In this document: positions 1-12,108 of the stretch, piece by piece
Layout: each line of letters starts with the position of its first letter
How positions within the stretch are numbered: position 1 is the first letter of the stretch
Program-made: the position numbers and the translations under genes
The notes under the pieces: generated by a model
Seen by the model: the letters and a program-made list of their open reading frames with translations, nothing else
What the model was told of the DNA's origin: nothing
Database searches by the model: none
DNA from: Silene conica
Taxonomy: Eukaryota > Streptophyta > Magnoliopsida > Caryophyllales > Caryophyllaceae
Length of the DNA: 64,000 bases
NCBI GenBank assembly: GCA_029255685.2
Contig: CM055315.2
Coordinates: forward strand, 54,031,358 to 54,095,357
Direction of reading: 5' to 3'

Positions 1-177
1 TTAAACCTTAAAGCTTGCAGAAATGCAGGAGTTGAGAGGTCTCAGGTTCGATTACCAGCTGGGGCGATGACCACTTGGCCACTGCAGCTCCCGAAGGGGG
101 TGGCTTACATGGTCCATGTGGTGGTGCGGGAATGCATGGGCCCGGGGGATTAAACCCCTCGTTACCAAAAAAAAAAT
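1..177 (+). mobile_element. tRNA-derived SINE, 5' end possibly cut by window edge
   Basis: Positions 45-56 read GGTTCGATTACC, a good RNA polymerase III B box. A GC-rich body follows with short inverted GGGCCC and GGTGG runs, ending in an A-rich tail at 168-177. No convincing A box is visible, so the head may lie left of the window. The tail abuts sequence that matches the 3' part of a Copia LTR (next feature), so the SINE appears to have landed in that LTR. The SINE class is well supported by the B box and tail; the family name is unknown. Confidence 0.7.
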
Positions 178-1366
178 ATATAAATTTAATTAACATATAA
201 TTAACTTATTATATGATATTATGCATGCTAATGGAAATGCGGAAATAACGAGATTTGAACCCTCACACACGGTCCAAATATTAATGCTAGGATGATCTTC
301 CAAAGTATTCAACAAGAACACCTCCTCTATGATGCACCCAAGACAATCCTTAAAGCCGAAACTTACACTTAGCTAGGTGTAATAATCGATTTTCCTTAAA
401 CTTTATACTAATCTCTTATTAGAATAATTAATATGAATACGACAACAAGTATAGTATTAAAATATAAAATCTTATTATATGGAAATATTATTAGATAATA
501 TTTTGAGAGGATTTTTGAGGTTTCTCACACTAGAAAACCTTAAGGATAGAATGAAAATGACTTGTAGTATTGAATACACCATTTTTGTATTTTTGGTGGT
601 GTTTTGGTGTGGTTTACGTGAACCATGATGGGAAGCACCAAATACTGCTTTTTGTCTAAACACATTGGTTGGCTCAAGGTAATGTTCTCAAGGAACATGT
701 TTTGTTATTGTCATTTTGTGTTCTTAAAACACAAAACACATTTAATTAACGGTACCACCATTACATAAAATGGACCTCCATTTTATCAAATGTCATTTTG
801 TACAATTTGTATACTTACGTGTGACATACAATATGTCACAACATAAAATTAATTGTTCTAATTTAAAAATGCATATTTATCAAATAAATATCATTTATAA
901 ATTAAATAAAACAAGTAATTCGTAACTACTAATATAAAATGGTCATTCACAATAATCGTCAATACGATCTACAACTTTTGTAATAATTTTAACCCGATTC
1001 ATTCTAATTACGATATTATAAAATATCGTTCATTGTTTAACAATTGACACGTTTCAATTATAAACATAAATCTTACAATAAGATTTAACCTCTGATTTCT
1101 CGGTATACGAGTTTTAAGGAATATGATCAAATCGTATCAATATACATTGATCACTTTATCAATTAAGGGAATTGTCCTATAGGTGTGACCTAAAGGGATC
1201 AACTGACCACCACCGTTATACGACAGTAATGTCAAACTCTAGCTAGCCAATCATTACCGATTAATGTTGGTCAGTTAACTAATATAATTCGTATCATCCC
1301 TTGCGCATTCTCGTCATGAGATTTAATTACGTGATCGCACTATTGTTGAGGACACATTTCCCAACA
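178..1366 (-). mobile_element. Copia LTR (minus strand), diverged relative of the 3177-4463 LTR
   Basis: Read on the minus strand it starts TGTTGGGAAATGTGTCC at 1366 and follows the same order of blocks as the young LTR at 3177-4463. These include the GTCCTCAACAATAGTGCGATCAC head, the block that gives a GGTCAGTT inverted repeat, and the near-terminal ATATTTGGACCGTGTG and GCATGCATAA blocks. It is clearly diverged and its 3' end is lost under the SINE. It interrupts the Copia reverse transcriptase fragment that starts at 1369. No internal region is visible, so it could be a solo LTR or one end of a larger element off the window. Confidence 0.75.
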
Positions 1367-1368
1367 AT

Positions 1369-1629
1369 AAGGTACGACCTCTTCAGTGCAAATGGCTTTA
1401 TAAGATAAAGCGCTCCATCGAGGGACAACCAAACACTTATAAGGCACGACTATTGGCAAAAGGTTTCACTCAAGTGCAAGGGTTGCACTATGATGAGATT
1501 TTTGCACCCGTAGTCATGCTGCGTTCCATTCGGATTATCTTAGCGATTGCTGCATTTCATGACTACGAAATATGGCATTCGGATTATCTTAGCGATTATC
1601 TTAGAATTCCTCATATTGCAACCAATTGA
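1369..1629 (+). pseudogene. Copia (Tork-like) reverse transcriptase fragment
   Basis: An open frame encodes the N-terminal part of a Ty1/Copia reverse transcriptase: CKWLYKIKRS, then YKARLLAKGFTQVQGLHYDE, then FAPVV and an LLALAA-like helix ending near position 1580. After that it shows a short local duplication of an ATTCGGATTATCTTAGCG block, diverges into unrelated codons and stops at TGA (1627-1629). The missing middle of the RT and the YVDD motif reappear in the same orientation at 14893-15774. I infer that both pieces belong to one element split by later insertions and a deletion. Confidence 0.8.
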
Positions 1630-3171
1630 CATACTCATCAAAACATCAAACTTTGTCAAGGATCACCATTTTGAAAACCTTTGGAAAACTTCTGAAACGC
1701 TGAAGTGGTAGTTTGTGACAATTATAAACACAATCAAAGGGCTATTTTGCAACTACAGATCGGACTTAAAACTGCACGGAGACATTCTGACTCTTCTTTA
1801 CCAAAACGTTGTTCTCGTAAACTGTAACTCATGAATCATGAAGATTTAATGCTAAAAGTAAACAGATTCACAACACTGGTACTTCCATAAAACTCATCAT
1901 GCCAACTAATTAATAACTCAATATAGTATGATCAGATTTTTAAACATAACAAATGCAATTCAGTTTGTGACATAACAAATGCATGAAGGTGTTATAAAGG
2001 TTATTATCTCAGTGAACTAGGCAACGATATACCATAAATATATGAAAGAACATCAACACGATTAACATTGTTCAAAACAATCACCATTACTTATAACAAT
2101 TAGATTGCTATATCATGCTAATAAGTTTACGAGTCCAATTTCATTCTACCACTTGTCAAGTCTCTTCTCTGATAAATATGATTTTAACATAACATACGAA
2201 CATCACATCATCATTTTGAGGTCGTATCACCAGAAATTAAGAGCGTCCCTATAATTGAAACTATCTTATATAGAAATACGCAAGATGACGTTATCATAAA
2301 GTAGGGTTCATATTCATATCATATGCCTACTATTCATGTTACTAATACCATATCAGGCTATCACATGGTCACATCACATAATTCACATTTGATTAAACTT
2401 TTATATGAAACTTACATAACTCACAATTTCGCCAATTAAACATTATGCAGCAATTTACACAAATCCTAATTACATATCCACTTAGCTATCTTGCGAGCTA
2501 TTATAGTTTTTTTTAGAAAATATAATGAATTAAATAATCATAGAAAACAGAAGCAGATGCATATCTCAAGGGAATCATTTATAAAAATTTTGACAACTTA
2601 AATGGTTTGGACAGGAACTTTACAGCAATTCATTGGAAGATTGGACAACTTGCAAAAATCACAATTAAACATCGACTCGATAAGATTTTACATAGCTTAT
2701 CATTTTGGAAACGTTACGAATATTCTAAACAGTGGAGTTGGAATTATACATAAAAGTAAACACGTTTTTAATTGACTCCATTTACAAAAACATGGGTCAA
2801 AACAGAACCGTGCAGTAACAATCTGAAAATTTATTAAAATTCTTGGTTCCTTCGCAATTACACATTACTACATCCAAACTCAACCTTTCTTATTCCAAAA
2901 TACATTGACAATCATTTGAAGCATAGACATCACTCTGCACCATATTAACATTCATTCCTCATTTCAATTGTAGTTGTCATCTAAAACACCGTAAAAGTTT
3001 CGAAACTGAAAATAGGATCAACTAAAAAAAAAACTTGATAGTATACATGTGTATCACAATAAATTAGTTTCTCCTATCGCACAATCGCAACTCATCCAAG
3101 TACGGAAATATAAACTAGGGACTACTACGTACCCCTTACTGATGCCCAACTTCATAACGAATTTAAATGCG
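1630..3171. other. Non-coding filler, probably leader/internal DNA of a minus-strand Gypsy element
   Basis: AT-rich sequence with no long open frame and no recognisable domain on either strand. It is continuous with 11469-12108 once the young Copia element is removed. That block ends in a minus-strand tRNA-Met primer site, so I infer this is internal, mostly untranslated DNA of the Gypsy element whose 5' LTR is 12109-14892. No Gypsy protein is visible here, so the element is truncated or non-autonomous. Confidence 0.4.
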
Positions 3172-3176
3172 TATAA

Positions 3177-4463
3177 TGTTGGGAAATGTGTCCTCAACAA
3201 TAGTGCGATCACATAATTAAATCTCATGGCAAGAATGCGCAAGGGATGATACGATTTATATTAGTCAACTGACCAACATTAATCGGTAATGATTGGCTAG
3301 CTAGAGTTTGACATTACTGTCGTGTGACGATGATGGTCAGTTGATCCCTTTAGGTCACACCTTTAGGACAATTCCCTTAATTGATAAAATGATCAAATGT
3401 ATATTGATACGATTTGATCATATTCCTTAAACTCGTATATCGAGAAATTAGAGGTTAAATCCTAATGTAAGATTTATGTTTAAAATTGAAATGTGTCAAT
3501 TGTTAAACAGTAAACGATATTTTATTATATCGTTATTAGAATGAATTGGGTTATAATTAATACAAAGGTTGTAATTCGTATTGACGATAATTATAAATAA
3601 TCATTTTACAATTGTAATTTCGAATTACTTGTCAATTAATAAATAGGATTTATTTAATTATAATATTTATACGATAAATATTTATATATCTATGTTTAAG
3701 ATAAGATAATTATATTGTATTGCCATTGTGACATATTAGATGTCACATTTTATACAAATTATACAATTGACAAAATTGTAAAATTAAGTCCATTTTATGG
3801 ACTAAGTAGCCGGTTTTTGGTGAAGGTGAGTGTGAGGTGTTTTAATTGTTAAATACACCCTTAATCATTATTTTTAATGTGTTGCCTAGAGAACACACAC
3901 TACTGAGCCAACCTACATGCCTTGAGAAGAGAACATGTTCCCCTTTGAGGCTCCCTAAGGCCGGCTCCCCTTTCCCCATGAGCATGCTTAAGATGATTTG
4001 ATTATCTTAATTAATAACATGCTTAATATATATGTAAGACATATCATACTCATTCTACTTCTTCTTCTTCCTTTTTGGCCGAAAATTTGACTAAGTAAGA
4101 AGAATTTTACAACCTCTAAATTTATATTATAAGATAATAAAATCATACTATTTTGTAGTATTGTAATAACATTCTAATTAGAGAGATTAGAGTTGTTTAA
4201 GGAAATCCGGTTGTTGATCTAACATACTCGAGATCGGATTATTGAGGGGTTGTCTTGGTGCATCCAAAGGAGGTATTCTATTTTGGGTACTTGGAGGATC
4301 ATCCTTGCTAAATATTTGGACCGTGTGTAAGGGTTCGAATACTCTCTTATTTCCGCTTTTAGCATGCATAAGATCACCTAATAATATGTTAATTAAAGAG
4401 TTAATTAAAAGATTATATTAGTATGACTAAAATTAGTTTATGAGCAACTAATAAAACCCAACA
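3177..4463 (+). repeat. 5' LTR of the gag-only Copia element
   Basis: 1287 bp, TG...CA ends. The 5' part carries an imperfect palindrome (3265-3344) centred near CTAGCTAG, with perfect 11-bp outer arms TCAACTGACCA and TGGTCAGTTGA. Pyrimidine runs (CTTCTTCTTCCTTTTT near 4057) and the GTGTAAGGGTTCGAATAC block near the 3' end are shared with the 3' copy. The exact promoter is not obvious; several TATA-like AT runs exist. Confidence 0.92.
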
Positions 4464-4465
4464 AT

Positions 4466-4477
4466 TGGTATCAGAGC
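4466..4477 (+). promoter_or_regulatory. Primer binding site, initiator tRNA-Met
   Basis: TGGTATCAGAGC lies 2 bp downstream of the 5' LTR end and is the standard plant Copia primer site complementary to the 3' end of initiator tRNA-Met. Confidence 0.93.
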
Positions 4478-6913
4478 AATAGGTTGTTTGCATGCTTTCC
4501 GTTTACGTTTTTACGGAGTTATAGAGATAACATAAATAAAACTTGAAATTTTCGTTTGATATAAGATATGTACGAAATATATTTGGCATGAATACCTACT
4601 GTTTTTTAAAATGTTTTAGAATATTTGGAATATATTTTGCATGAATATTGATTATTGGTATATTAAATCTCGGTTTTAATATGTTTTAATGGTTAAAAAT
4701 GTTTATTTTTTTTGGGAAAAATAGTTAAAGTTAGCTTCTGGCCGAGATTTTTCAGTATGTTATCACATGTATTTTCTATAATATGAATATGAAATTTCGT
4801 AATTTATGGACTTATAAAACGTGTGATATGAATTTTAAAGGTTAAAATGCAATAAGATGAATAAAAATGGGTTAAAATAGTTATATTATGAATTTGACTA
4901 TAAACATTTATGAGGATGTCACATGCAATATTTAAAATTTATGTTGAATTTTCCAGAAATTTATCTCAAATATTGCAATATTATAGATTTTTAATGTAAA
5001 AATCGGGTAATTAGTGACATAATTTCGACTTTAAAAGTTTAAGTTGGGATTTGGCCATAAAAAATTTAACACGATGTCATATATATTATTTCCAGCATCT
5101 ATAAAATTTTCGAGAATTTTATCTTATTTTATGCTTGAGAAATAATTTTAAAGGTTAAAATCGTACGATATATAACGTAAATCGTTAAAATTTGCAAAAG
5201 TTGTTAAAATGGCCGAAAAATGTAACCCATATTAGTCATATATGATATGTTCATCTTGAAAATATTCTTGGGAGCCAAAAGTTTCAGATTTGTTTTAATT
5301 TTTAATTTGTTAAAAGTAGCATTTAAAATTAAAATAATAAGAGTCTTTAATTAAAGTTTCGGCTCTTGGGCAGTGTGTAATTTATTTTTCTGTCCATTTT
5401 GTGTTCTTAAAGTGTTTTGGAAAGTGTAAAATTTTTATTAGTATTTTATTTGCATTTATGGAACTAATTATTGAATTTTCCGACTTAAAAATGCTCGTTT
5501 TACGTATTTTCGAAATAATGTTAAAACCGTATAAATACTAGTATTTTTTAAGGTTCTGAAATTTTAAGAACATTCTGGAATTTTCAAAATTTGAATTTTG
5601 AATTTTCGAAATTTTAATGACTCTTTTGGATTTTTATATTATTTTTCCCGTAAAACCGAGTAATACCGATCAATATTGATATATATTAAGTTAAGTCATG
5701 TTCAAAGTTTGAGTAAGACTAAATTTTGAATCCTATGCGAGTTAGGATGATTAACTTAAGGATGAAAACCGTTTCATATAATGCATAGTGTTGTTAATCG
5801 TTAAAACACGCGATTCCATAAACCGAGGTTTGCGATAACTATTTAAATAAGCGTTTTAAATAGGACGATTTGGCTTAGGATTTGCATGTTAATTCATATT
5901 TATATAAGCATTGCATATTTTATATTATGAATGTCATGATTTATTTTACGTAATTTTTGGGAATTATGTAATTTACTTAGTATGGCCTTAGTTTTTAAAT
6001 CGGTATTTCCCGTAATGTAAGGGGTTACCGATTGGGTTGTAATTTTGTGATCTCGTATCACCCAATTGTAATTTATTTCTATTTTATAATGTATAAAGTA
6101 GACTAGAAAAGTTGTAATATTTTTAAATCCGGAGTTCCTTGAAGACGGTGCCATTCGGAAAGGAGTTCCGACAAGACGGTGTTTACCTCGAAGTGCGTGC
6201 CGCGTGAAGTTCAAGGGACCAAAGGAGTTGGTTTCCGAATTTGTACTTTGTTATTTCTTTTCTAGGAAAGGCCATACTAGGGTTTATTTTTATGCTTTTA
6301 TTTTGCTTTTATATGTTTGCATGCATAGCCAAATCGTCATACATCGTATCATGCATGTTTCGACCTAGTCGACCTAGTCTTTTATTTTATCGATAATTCG
6401 CCGACTTAGTTCACTTAAACGGAGATAGATAATAATTGACTAGATCTCTTACATATAAATATTGAGACTTAGCCTTACCAAAAAGTACGGACCCATGAAT
6501 CCCTTCTTCACAAGAACGTAGGCTCGGCTACACCGGGGTACTAAAATTGTCACGTTGGGTAAGTGGGGTAATAAGATTACACCTTGAAATTTGGTTGATC
6601 TCAACGAAAGTATTCGTAACCGTAGTTGCAATAAGTTCGGGCTAAAGATAATTTTAAGAAAATTGTCGACCGAGAGTTCTAAGAGTAGAACCGATTAAAG
6701 GGTTAATCCACCAAATTATACCGATACGGGTTGAATCGGCTACACCGTGCCCGGATTAGTATGGGTTTGGGTCTCGGGATTGTTTACTTAATTGGGTAAG
6801 AGATCATTAAGTAAATATACTTAACATGTTTAAGTTTCTTAAAATTCAAATTATGAATTTAAAATGATGTTGTTTATCCTTTTATTATTTTAGTTTAATT
6901 TTTGACATCATCA
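4478..6913 (+). other. Unusually long untranslated leader of the gag-only Copia element
   Basis: About 2.4 kb between primer site and gag with no long open frame. It is AT-rich and contains several TTAAAA-type runs. Leaders of plant Copia elements are usually much shorter, so packaging signals or decayed extra sequence may lie here, but none can be assigned by eye. Confidence 0.5.
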
Positions 6914-7822
6914 ATGGCAACCAACGCTCCACCTCTCACTAACGTATCATGGCTTCGATCCTTTATGGATCGTTGCAAACTCGATAAGCATGGTTCAAAC
7001 TTTAAGGATTGGGATGTGCAATTACTTTTGGCCGCTCAAGGTGACGATAAGAGTCGTTACCTATCCGAAGCCGCTCCTCCCGCTCCAACCGCTCGTTCCG
7101 CGGTCGGAACTCGTGAGGCCTATGAAGCCTACATGAAAGAGTCCTCCGCTCTTAAAAATTTGCTCATCTTCTCCATGGAGCCGGATCTCCAAAGGAGTAT
7201 GATTAAGTTGACCACATCGTATGAGATATACACCAAGCTTGCGACCATGTTTTCGCAAACTCCAAGGGTGATTCAATATGAGGCGGCTTCCGCCTTCTTT
7301 GACATTACTTTCAAGGAAGGGCAAAAGATAAGCCCTCATGTGCTCAAACTTGTTGAGTTCGCGAAGACACTAAAAGCTCAAGATGTTGATGTTCCCGACT
7401 CTCTCATCATTGACCGAGTTCTTCACTCGCTCAATAAGGTTAAGGCGTATGCTCAATTCCGGGTGAATTTCAATATGCGAAACCAAGAGACCACGTTGGA
7501 CGAGTTGCATAAGATGCTAGTCCAAGCCGAAAGGGACATGGGACTTCATGAAAGTTCCACCAAGGATGTTTTGAACATCGAAAAGAAAGGGAAAACGAGC
7601 TTCAAAAGGAATGCCTCTAAAAGCAAGGGCAAGAAAACGTTCAAGCCCAAGGCGACCAAAGAAAAGACCTTTTCGAAAGGCGCTTCCACCTCGTCTTCTA
7701 AAGAGCAAGACAAGTGCCATTATTGCACGAGGATCGGTCATTGGAAGCGAAATTGCCCCAAATACTTAAGCGATCTCAAAAATGGGAAGGCAACCGCCGT
7801 AGGTAATAATTCTCGTTTATGA
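6914..7822 (+). CDS. gag: Copia gag polyprotein, standalone
   Basis: 302 residues from the ATG at 6914; a longer reading would need a TTG at 6902, so the ATG is preferred. The N-terminal 200 residues match the plant Copia gag (UBN2/retrotran_gag) layout: a W-x2-F...D-W opening helix, YMKESSALKNLL, a central helical core, and LHKMLVQAE. A lysine-rich linker follows, then a CCHC zinc knuckle, CHYCTRIGHWKRNC (C-x2-C-x4-H-x4-C), at about residues 270-283. The protein stops about 25 residues after the knuckle, exactly where protease and integrase would follow in an autonomous Tork-type element. The frame is intact with no internal stops, consistent with recent mobility. It should assemble virus-like particles; the replication enzymes would have to come from another element. 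Confidence 0.93.
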   Translation: MATNAPPLTNVSWLRSFMDRCKLDKHGSNFKDWDVQLLLAAQGDDKSRYLSEAAPPAPTARSAVGTREAYEAYMKESSALKNLLIFSMEPDLQRSMIKLTTSYEIYTKLATMFSQTPRVIQYEAASAFFDITFKEGQKISPHVLKLVEFAKTLKAQDVDVPDSLIIDRVLHSLNKVKAYAQFRVNFNMRNQETTLDELHKMLVQAERDMGLHESSTKDVLNIEKKGKTSFKRNASKSKGKKTFKPKATKEKTFSKGASTSSSKEQDKCHYCTRIGHWKRNCPKYLSDLKNGKATAVGNNSRL

Positions 7823-10167
7823 TTCATGTCATTTATCAACTTATGTATAGTGATACAAATGTGTTGATGTTTACCCTTTTGAAATGTTTTAAAGGGGCGC
7901 CTCCTAATAATGATAAGGGCAAGGAGAAGGAAGCTTGAAGTTCCTTACTTAGATGGCTATGGTAGCATCCAAATTGATCGAAGACTTGAAGAGCTAGCCT
8001 CTAATTTTCATATTGTCTTCTTTCATATTTTGCATTTTATTTATGGAACAATTTATTTTCTTGTAAAACAAGAAATAAGATCCTAAAACAATGGTTGTAA
8101 TTTTGGATATTGGTGACTTGGTTTTCAACCCGAGTCACCACTTTTGTTCTTAATCAATGTTTTGATTTCTCAAATAAATTGCATGCCTTGTTTAAACATG
8201 AATAATAGTGATTTAATCACGCAATTAACAATTGATACGATCAATATAATACAATCAAAGTGTTGATTAAAACGGAGAACTACACCCCATGAGATACTTT
8301 CAATCAAAGTGAGACAATATTAGTTCATTATAAGATTTTCATTTTAAGTGAAAATGAGAATGTATTCATCACACCTGTAAAACTTCAAACATTCATATGC
8401 ATTGGTTAATCGAAATAGCTATCCTTATACGAATAAAGGTTATTGTTACAAGGATAGAGTGGGAGAAAATATTTCGCTCACCAATGATGAAAATAAAGGA
8501 TCTTAGAGAAGATTCCTATATGGGAGTCTTGAGAAGAGCCCTAAATGATTTGAAGAAACTACGAGAGGACACTGAAAAAACTACGGGAGGAAAGACCGGT
8601 TCCTTAAAAATGATTTTTCTAAGTTTATAAGATAAAAGAGAAGAAATCATCTCAATTCTCTCAATGTAGTTATAAAGAAATTATCATGTCATTTTCGTGT
8701 CGAGGAAACAAAGACATGATAAGAAGGTAATGATTGATTGAATGGAAACAGATCACTATAGGGATAGTGATATTGATAATGATTCAAGTAATAGTTTAAC
8801 ATGCGAGAAATGAAAGGTTCATTTAAGATATCGAGAGATATTGATTTTAGTGGGAGCGATTTTCATTAAAAGAATTAAGCCTACCATTTAGAGAGAATGG
8901 GTGATTCTTTAAGGTGTAAAGAATAAGAGGTTTGAAATTCTAGATGATCAAATACTTTATATCATAAGATGATGGAGCTTACGGGAAGGTTTATTATATG
9001 GATAATAAAAGGTCGCCCACCAGAAGTTAGAATGGTTGGATACATTATTCATAATGATGAATGAAACCATTATCAAATAGCCAAGATGAGTGAAAATTAT
9101 TAGAATGATGAAATCATTAATAGACTACAATGTAGATTTCAGTACATAAGTGACTAAAGAGAGTGATTCCTTAATCCCTCCAGTATATCGATACGTCACA
9201 AGTTATGAGATAACAGTGGGAGCTTTCCTCCGGAAAGGAAACTCAAAATCTAGAAAGAGTTCTAGAAATGTACTCAAATAGGATCATATTATACGGGATA
9301 ATATGAGAATAAAGGAGACCAAAAGTTGTAAGTTTTGCTATCATGAATAAAGGTTATTCGCATGAATAAAGGTTATTTGCAAAACACTAATACAAATAGA
9401 TGATTATGCATCAAATGCAATGTGATAGTATTGACTATTGTTGCATGACAACATCATTTGAGTTATTATTAACTCAAAGTAAAAGACACTTTGTCAGAAT
9501 CCAAATGGGTTGTATGAGACAATATTGAACCCCATAAGTGAACTGGATTGACTTAGTATGGCCCCTAGCCGCTTACATGAGGTGACATCTCAAAGCGACT
9601 AGAGTGTGAGGCGATTGATGGCAAGTTCAAGTGCCATAGAGTCATATGTGATGACTAGTCGACCACATAGGCAGACTGTAAGAGACACTCTGTCGGGCAA
9701 TGTGACCGCTTATAGAGTTCTGGAAATTTTATAGCCGGGTCGTGGCGAGAGCTGCTATAGTATTCTTGTGAGTCAATTCTTAGACTAAAGACTACTCTCC
9801 CAAGATGGTACAGTTTAGGCATAACTTTGATCCATTCTCTACGACTTTTCGTAACTGGAGTCAAATGGGATTGTTTTGGGTTGTGACTGACTGTGACTAG
9901 TTGAAGGAAATAGTGCGATAGAAATTGTCCACCCCTTGTCAGGGTTGTTCAAATCTCAAGGCCACTCGAGGAGAAGTTAACTGAAAATGCGTGGCCACGC
10001 TCGGAAGGTATCTATGGTAGATAATTCCGGTCAAACAGTTATTCTCCAGATCGAGGAAACCACTCATGATATGATCGAATGCAAGTACGACCTTAGAGAG
10101 ACATCTTGCATTGAGTGGGAGATTGTAATAGGACAAGAGAATTGGTGACGCACACTTGTCGAGGACA
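7823..10167 (+). other. Non-coding 3' region of the gag-only Copia element, containing a conserved module
   Basis: 2.3 kb with only short chance frames. No integrase, RT or RNase H residues are seen in any frame. The distal part, about 9480-10167, aligns by eye in block order with 15860-16549 of the pol-bearing Copia 3' UTR. Shared blocks include CCGGGTCGTGG, GAGTC(A/G)ATTCTT, a CGTAACTGG block, TCAGG followed by a CTCA.GGCCACTCGAGGAG block, TGGCCA(C/A)GCTCG and GAAA(A)CCACTC. Confidence 0.75.
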
Positions 10168-10177
10168 AGTGGGAGAT
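10168..10177 (+). promoter_or_regulatory. Polypurine tract of the gag-only Copia element
   Basis: AGTGGGAGAT-type tract immediately before the TGTTGG start of the 3' LTR. The same AAGTGGGAGAT lies before the LTR at 16561. Confidence 0.88.
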
Positions 10178-11463
10178 TGTTGGGAAATGTGTCCTCAACA
10201 ATAGTGCGATCACATAATTAAATCTCATGGCAAGAATGCGCAAGGGATGATACGATTTATATTAGTCAACTGACCAACATTAATCGGTAATGATTGGCTA
10301 GCTAGAGTTTGACATTACTGTCGTGTGACGGTGATGGTCAGTTGATCCCTTTAGGTCACACCTTTAGGACAATTCCCTTAATTGATAAAATGATCAAATG
10401 TATATTGATACGATTTGATCATATTCCTTAAACTCGTATATCGAGAAATTAGAGGTTAAATCTTAATGTAAGATTTATGTTTAAAATTGAAATGTGTCAA
10501 TTGTTAAACAGTAAACGATATTTTATTATATCGTTATTAGAATGAATTGGGTTATAATTAATACAAAGGTTGTAATTCGTATTGACGATAATTATAAATA
10601 ATCATTTTACAATTGTAATTTCGAATTACTTGTCAATTAATAAATAGGATTTATTTAATTATAATATTTATACGATAAATATTTATATATCTATGTTTAA
10701 GATAAGATAATTATATTGTATTGCCATTGTGACATATTAGATGTCACATTTTATACAAATTATACAATTGACAAAATTGTAAAATTAAGTCCATTTTATG
10801 GACTAAGTAGCCGGTTTTTGGTGAAGGTGAGTGTGAGGTGTTTTAATTGTTAAATACACCCTTAATCATTATTTTTAATGTGTTGCCTAGAGAACACACA
10901 CTACTAAGCCAACCTACATGCCTTGAGAAGAGAACATGTTCCTCTTTGAGGCTCCCTAAGGCCGGCTCCCCTTTCCCCATGAGCATGCTTAAGATGATTT
11001 GATTATCTTAATTAATAACATGCTTAATATATATGTAAGACATATCATACTCATTCTACTTCTTCTTCTTCCTTTTTGGCCGAAAATTTGACTAAGTAAG
11101 AAGAATTTTACAACCTCTAAATTTATATTATAAGATAATAAAATCATACTATTTTGTAGTATTGTAATAACATTCTAATTAGAGAGATTAGAGTTGTTTA
11201 AGGAAATCCGGTTGTTGATCTAGCATACTCGAGATCGGATTATTGAGGGGTTGTCTTGGTGCATCCAAAGGAGGTATTCTATTTTGGGTACTTGGAGGAT
11301 CATCCTTGCTAAATATTTGGACCGTGTGTAAGGTTCGAATACTCTCTTATTTCCGCTTTTAGCATGCATAAGATCACCTAATAATATGTTAATTAAAGAG
11401 TTAATTAAAAGATTATATTAGTATGACTAAAATTAGTTTATGAGCAACTAATAAAACCCAACA
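10178..11463 (+). repeat. 3' LTR of the gag-only Copia element
   Basis: 1286 bp, identical to 3177-4463 apart from five substitutions and a 1-bp deletion (GTAAGGGTTCG versus GTAAGGTTCG). Ends ACCCAACA, followed by the TATAA target copy. Confidence 0.92.
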
Positions 11464-11468
11464 TATAA

Positions 11469-12108
11469 TAGGCATAAAATTTTAAGTACGATATAGGCAA
11501 CACATAACTATATACATTCGTGACTTAGGGCAACACATTCCGCAATCGCTTGACATGGATTACCATAACATATGAGAAGATCAACAGAATTACTCGCCTT
11601 TACAAGGAGTTAAACACCAATACAATATTATAACGATAGTCATGTATATATCAGATAACCGTATGAACATTTCAAAACACCAAAATCATATGATCAAATC
11701 ACCTTTAACTATTGCTCAACAAATACACCTCCCAACTTTGAAAATTTCAATTCAAAAAAAAAAAAAAAAAAAAAACATATCAATCCACATTTCTTATCAC
11801 ACATATTCTTCTAACGCACATCATTAATCATAACTCACATATTGCTTACCTCATTCTTCTCCTGCAAGATCGTTAGTACAATATAACTCGGTCACTAATA
11901 GTCTACCCCACTCTTCAATTACTCTCATCGGGTTCCCGAGACAGAACCGAAAGGGCCCATGGTTTGGTGTGAGGGGGCCCCTAACTCATCCCGTTCCTTT
12001 TTGGGGCTCCTATCAGTTTCATCTCGGGGTTCATTTTATTAGACTCTTCCTACGCTCATTATTATTCATTTGGTTTGGGCCTGAGGATCGTTCGCTCTGA
12101 TACCACTT
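11469..12108 (-). mobile_element. Leader of a minus-strand Gypsy element with tRNA-Met primer site
   Basis: At 12094-12105 the minus strand reads TGGTATCAGAGC, the initiator tRNA-Met primer site, 3 bp from the LTR end at 12109. The rest is non-coding leader; it includes a 21-nt A run near 11756. It continues across the young Copia insertion into 1630-3171. Confidence 0.75.

Larger units (their letters stand above)
3177..11463 (+). mobile_element. Complete, young, gag-only Copia LTR retrotransposon
   Basis: Direct LTRs of 1287 and 1286 bp begin TGTTGGGAAATG and end ACCCAACA. They are flanked by a 5-bp target duplication TATAA (3172-3176 and 11464-11468). A tRNA-Met primer site lies 2 bp after the 5' LTR and a purine tract lies directly before the 3' LTR. 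By eye the LTRs differ at five substitutions and one 1-bp indel, so insertion is recent. The 5.7-kb interior holds only one coding region, a Copia gag with zinc knuckle. I find no integrase, RT or RNase H. Known parallels are non-autonomous terminal-repeat elements carrying only GAG. It sits inside the leader of an older Gypsy element. Confidence 0.92.

Noticed and set aside
7061..7741. Minus-strand frames across gag
   Set aside because: Shadows of the gag coding region without domains.
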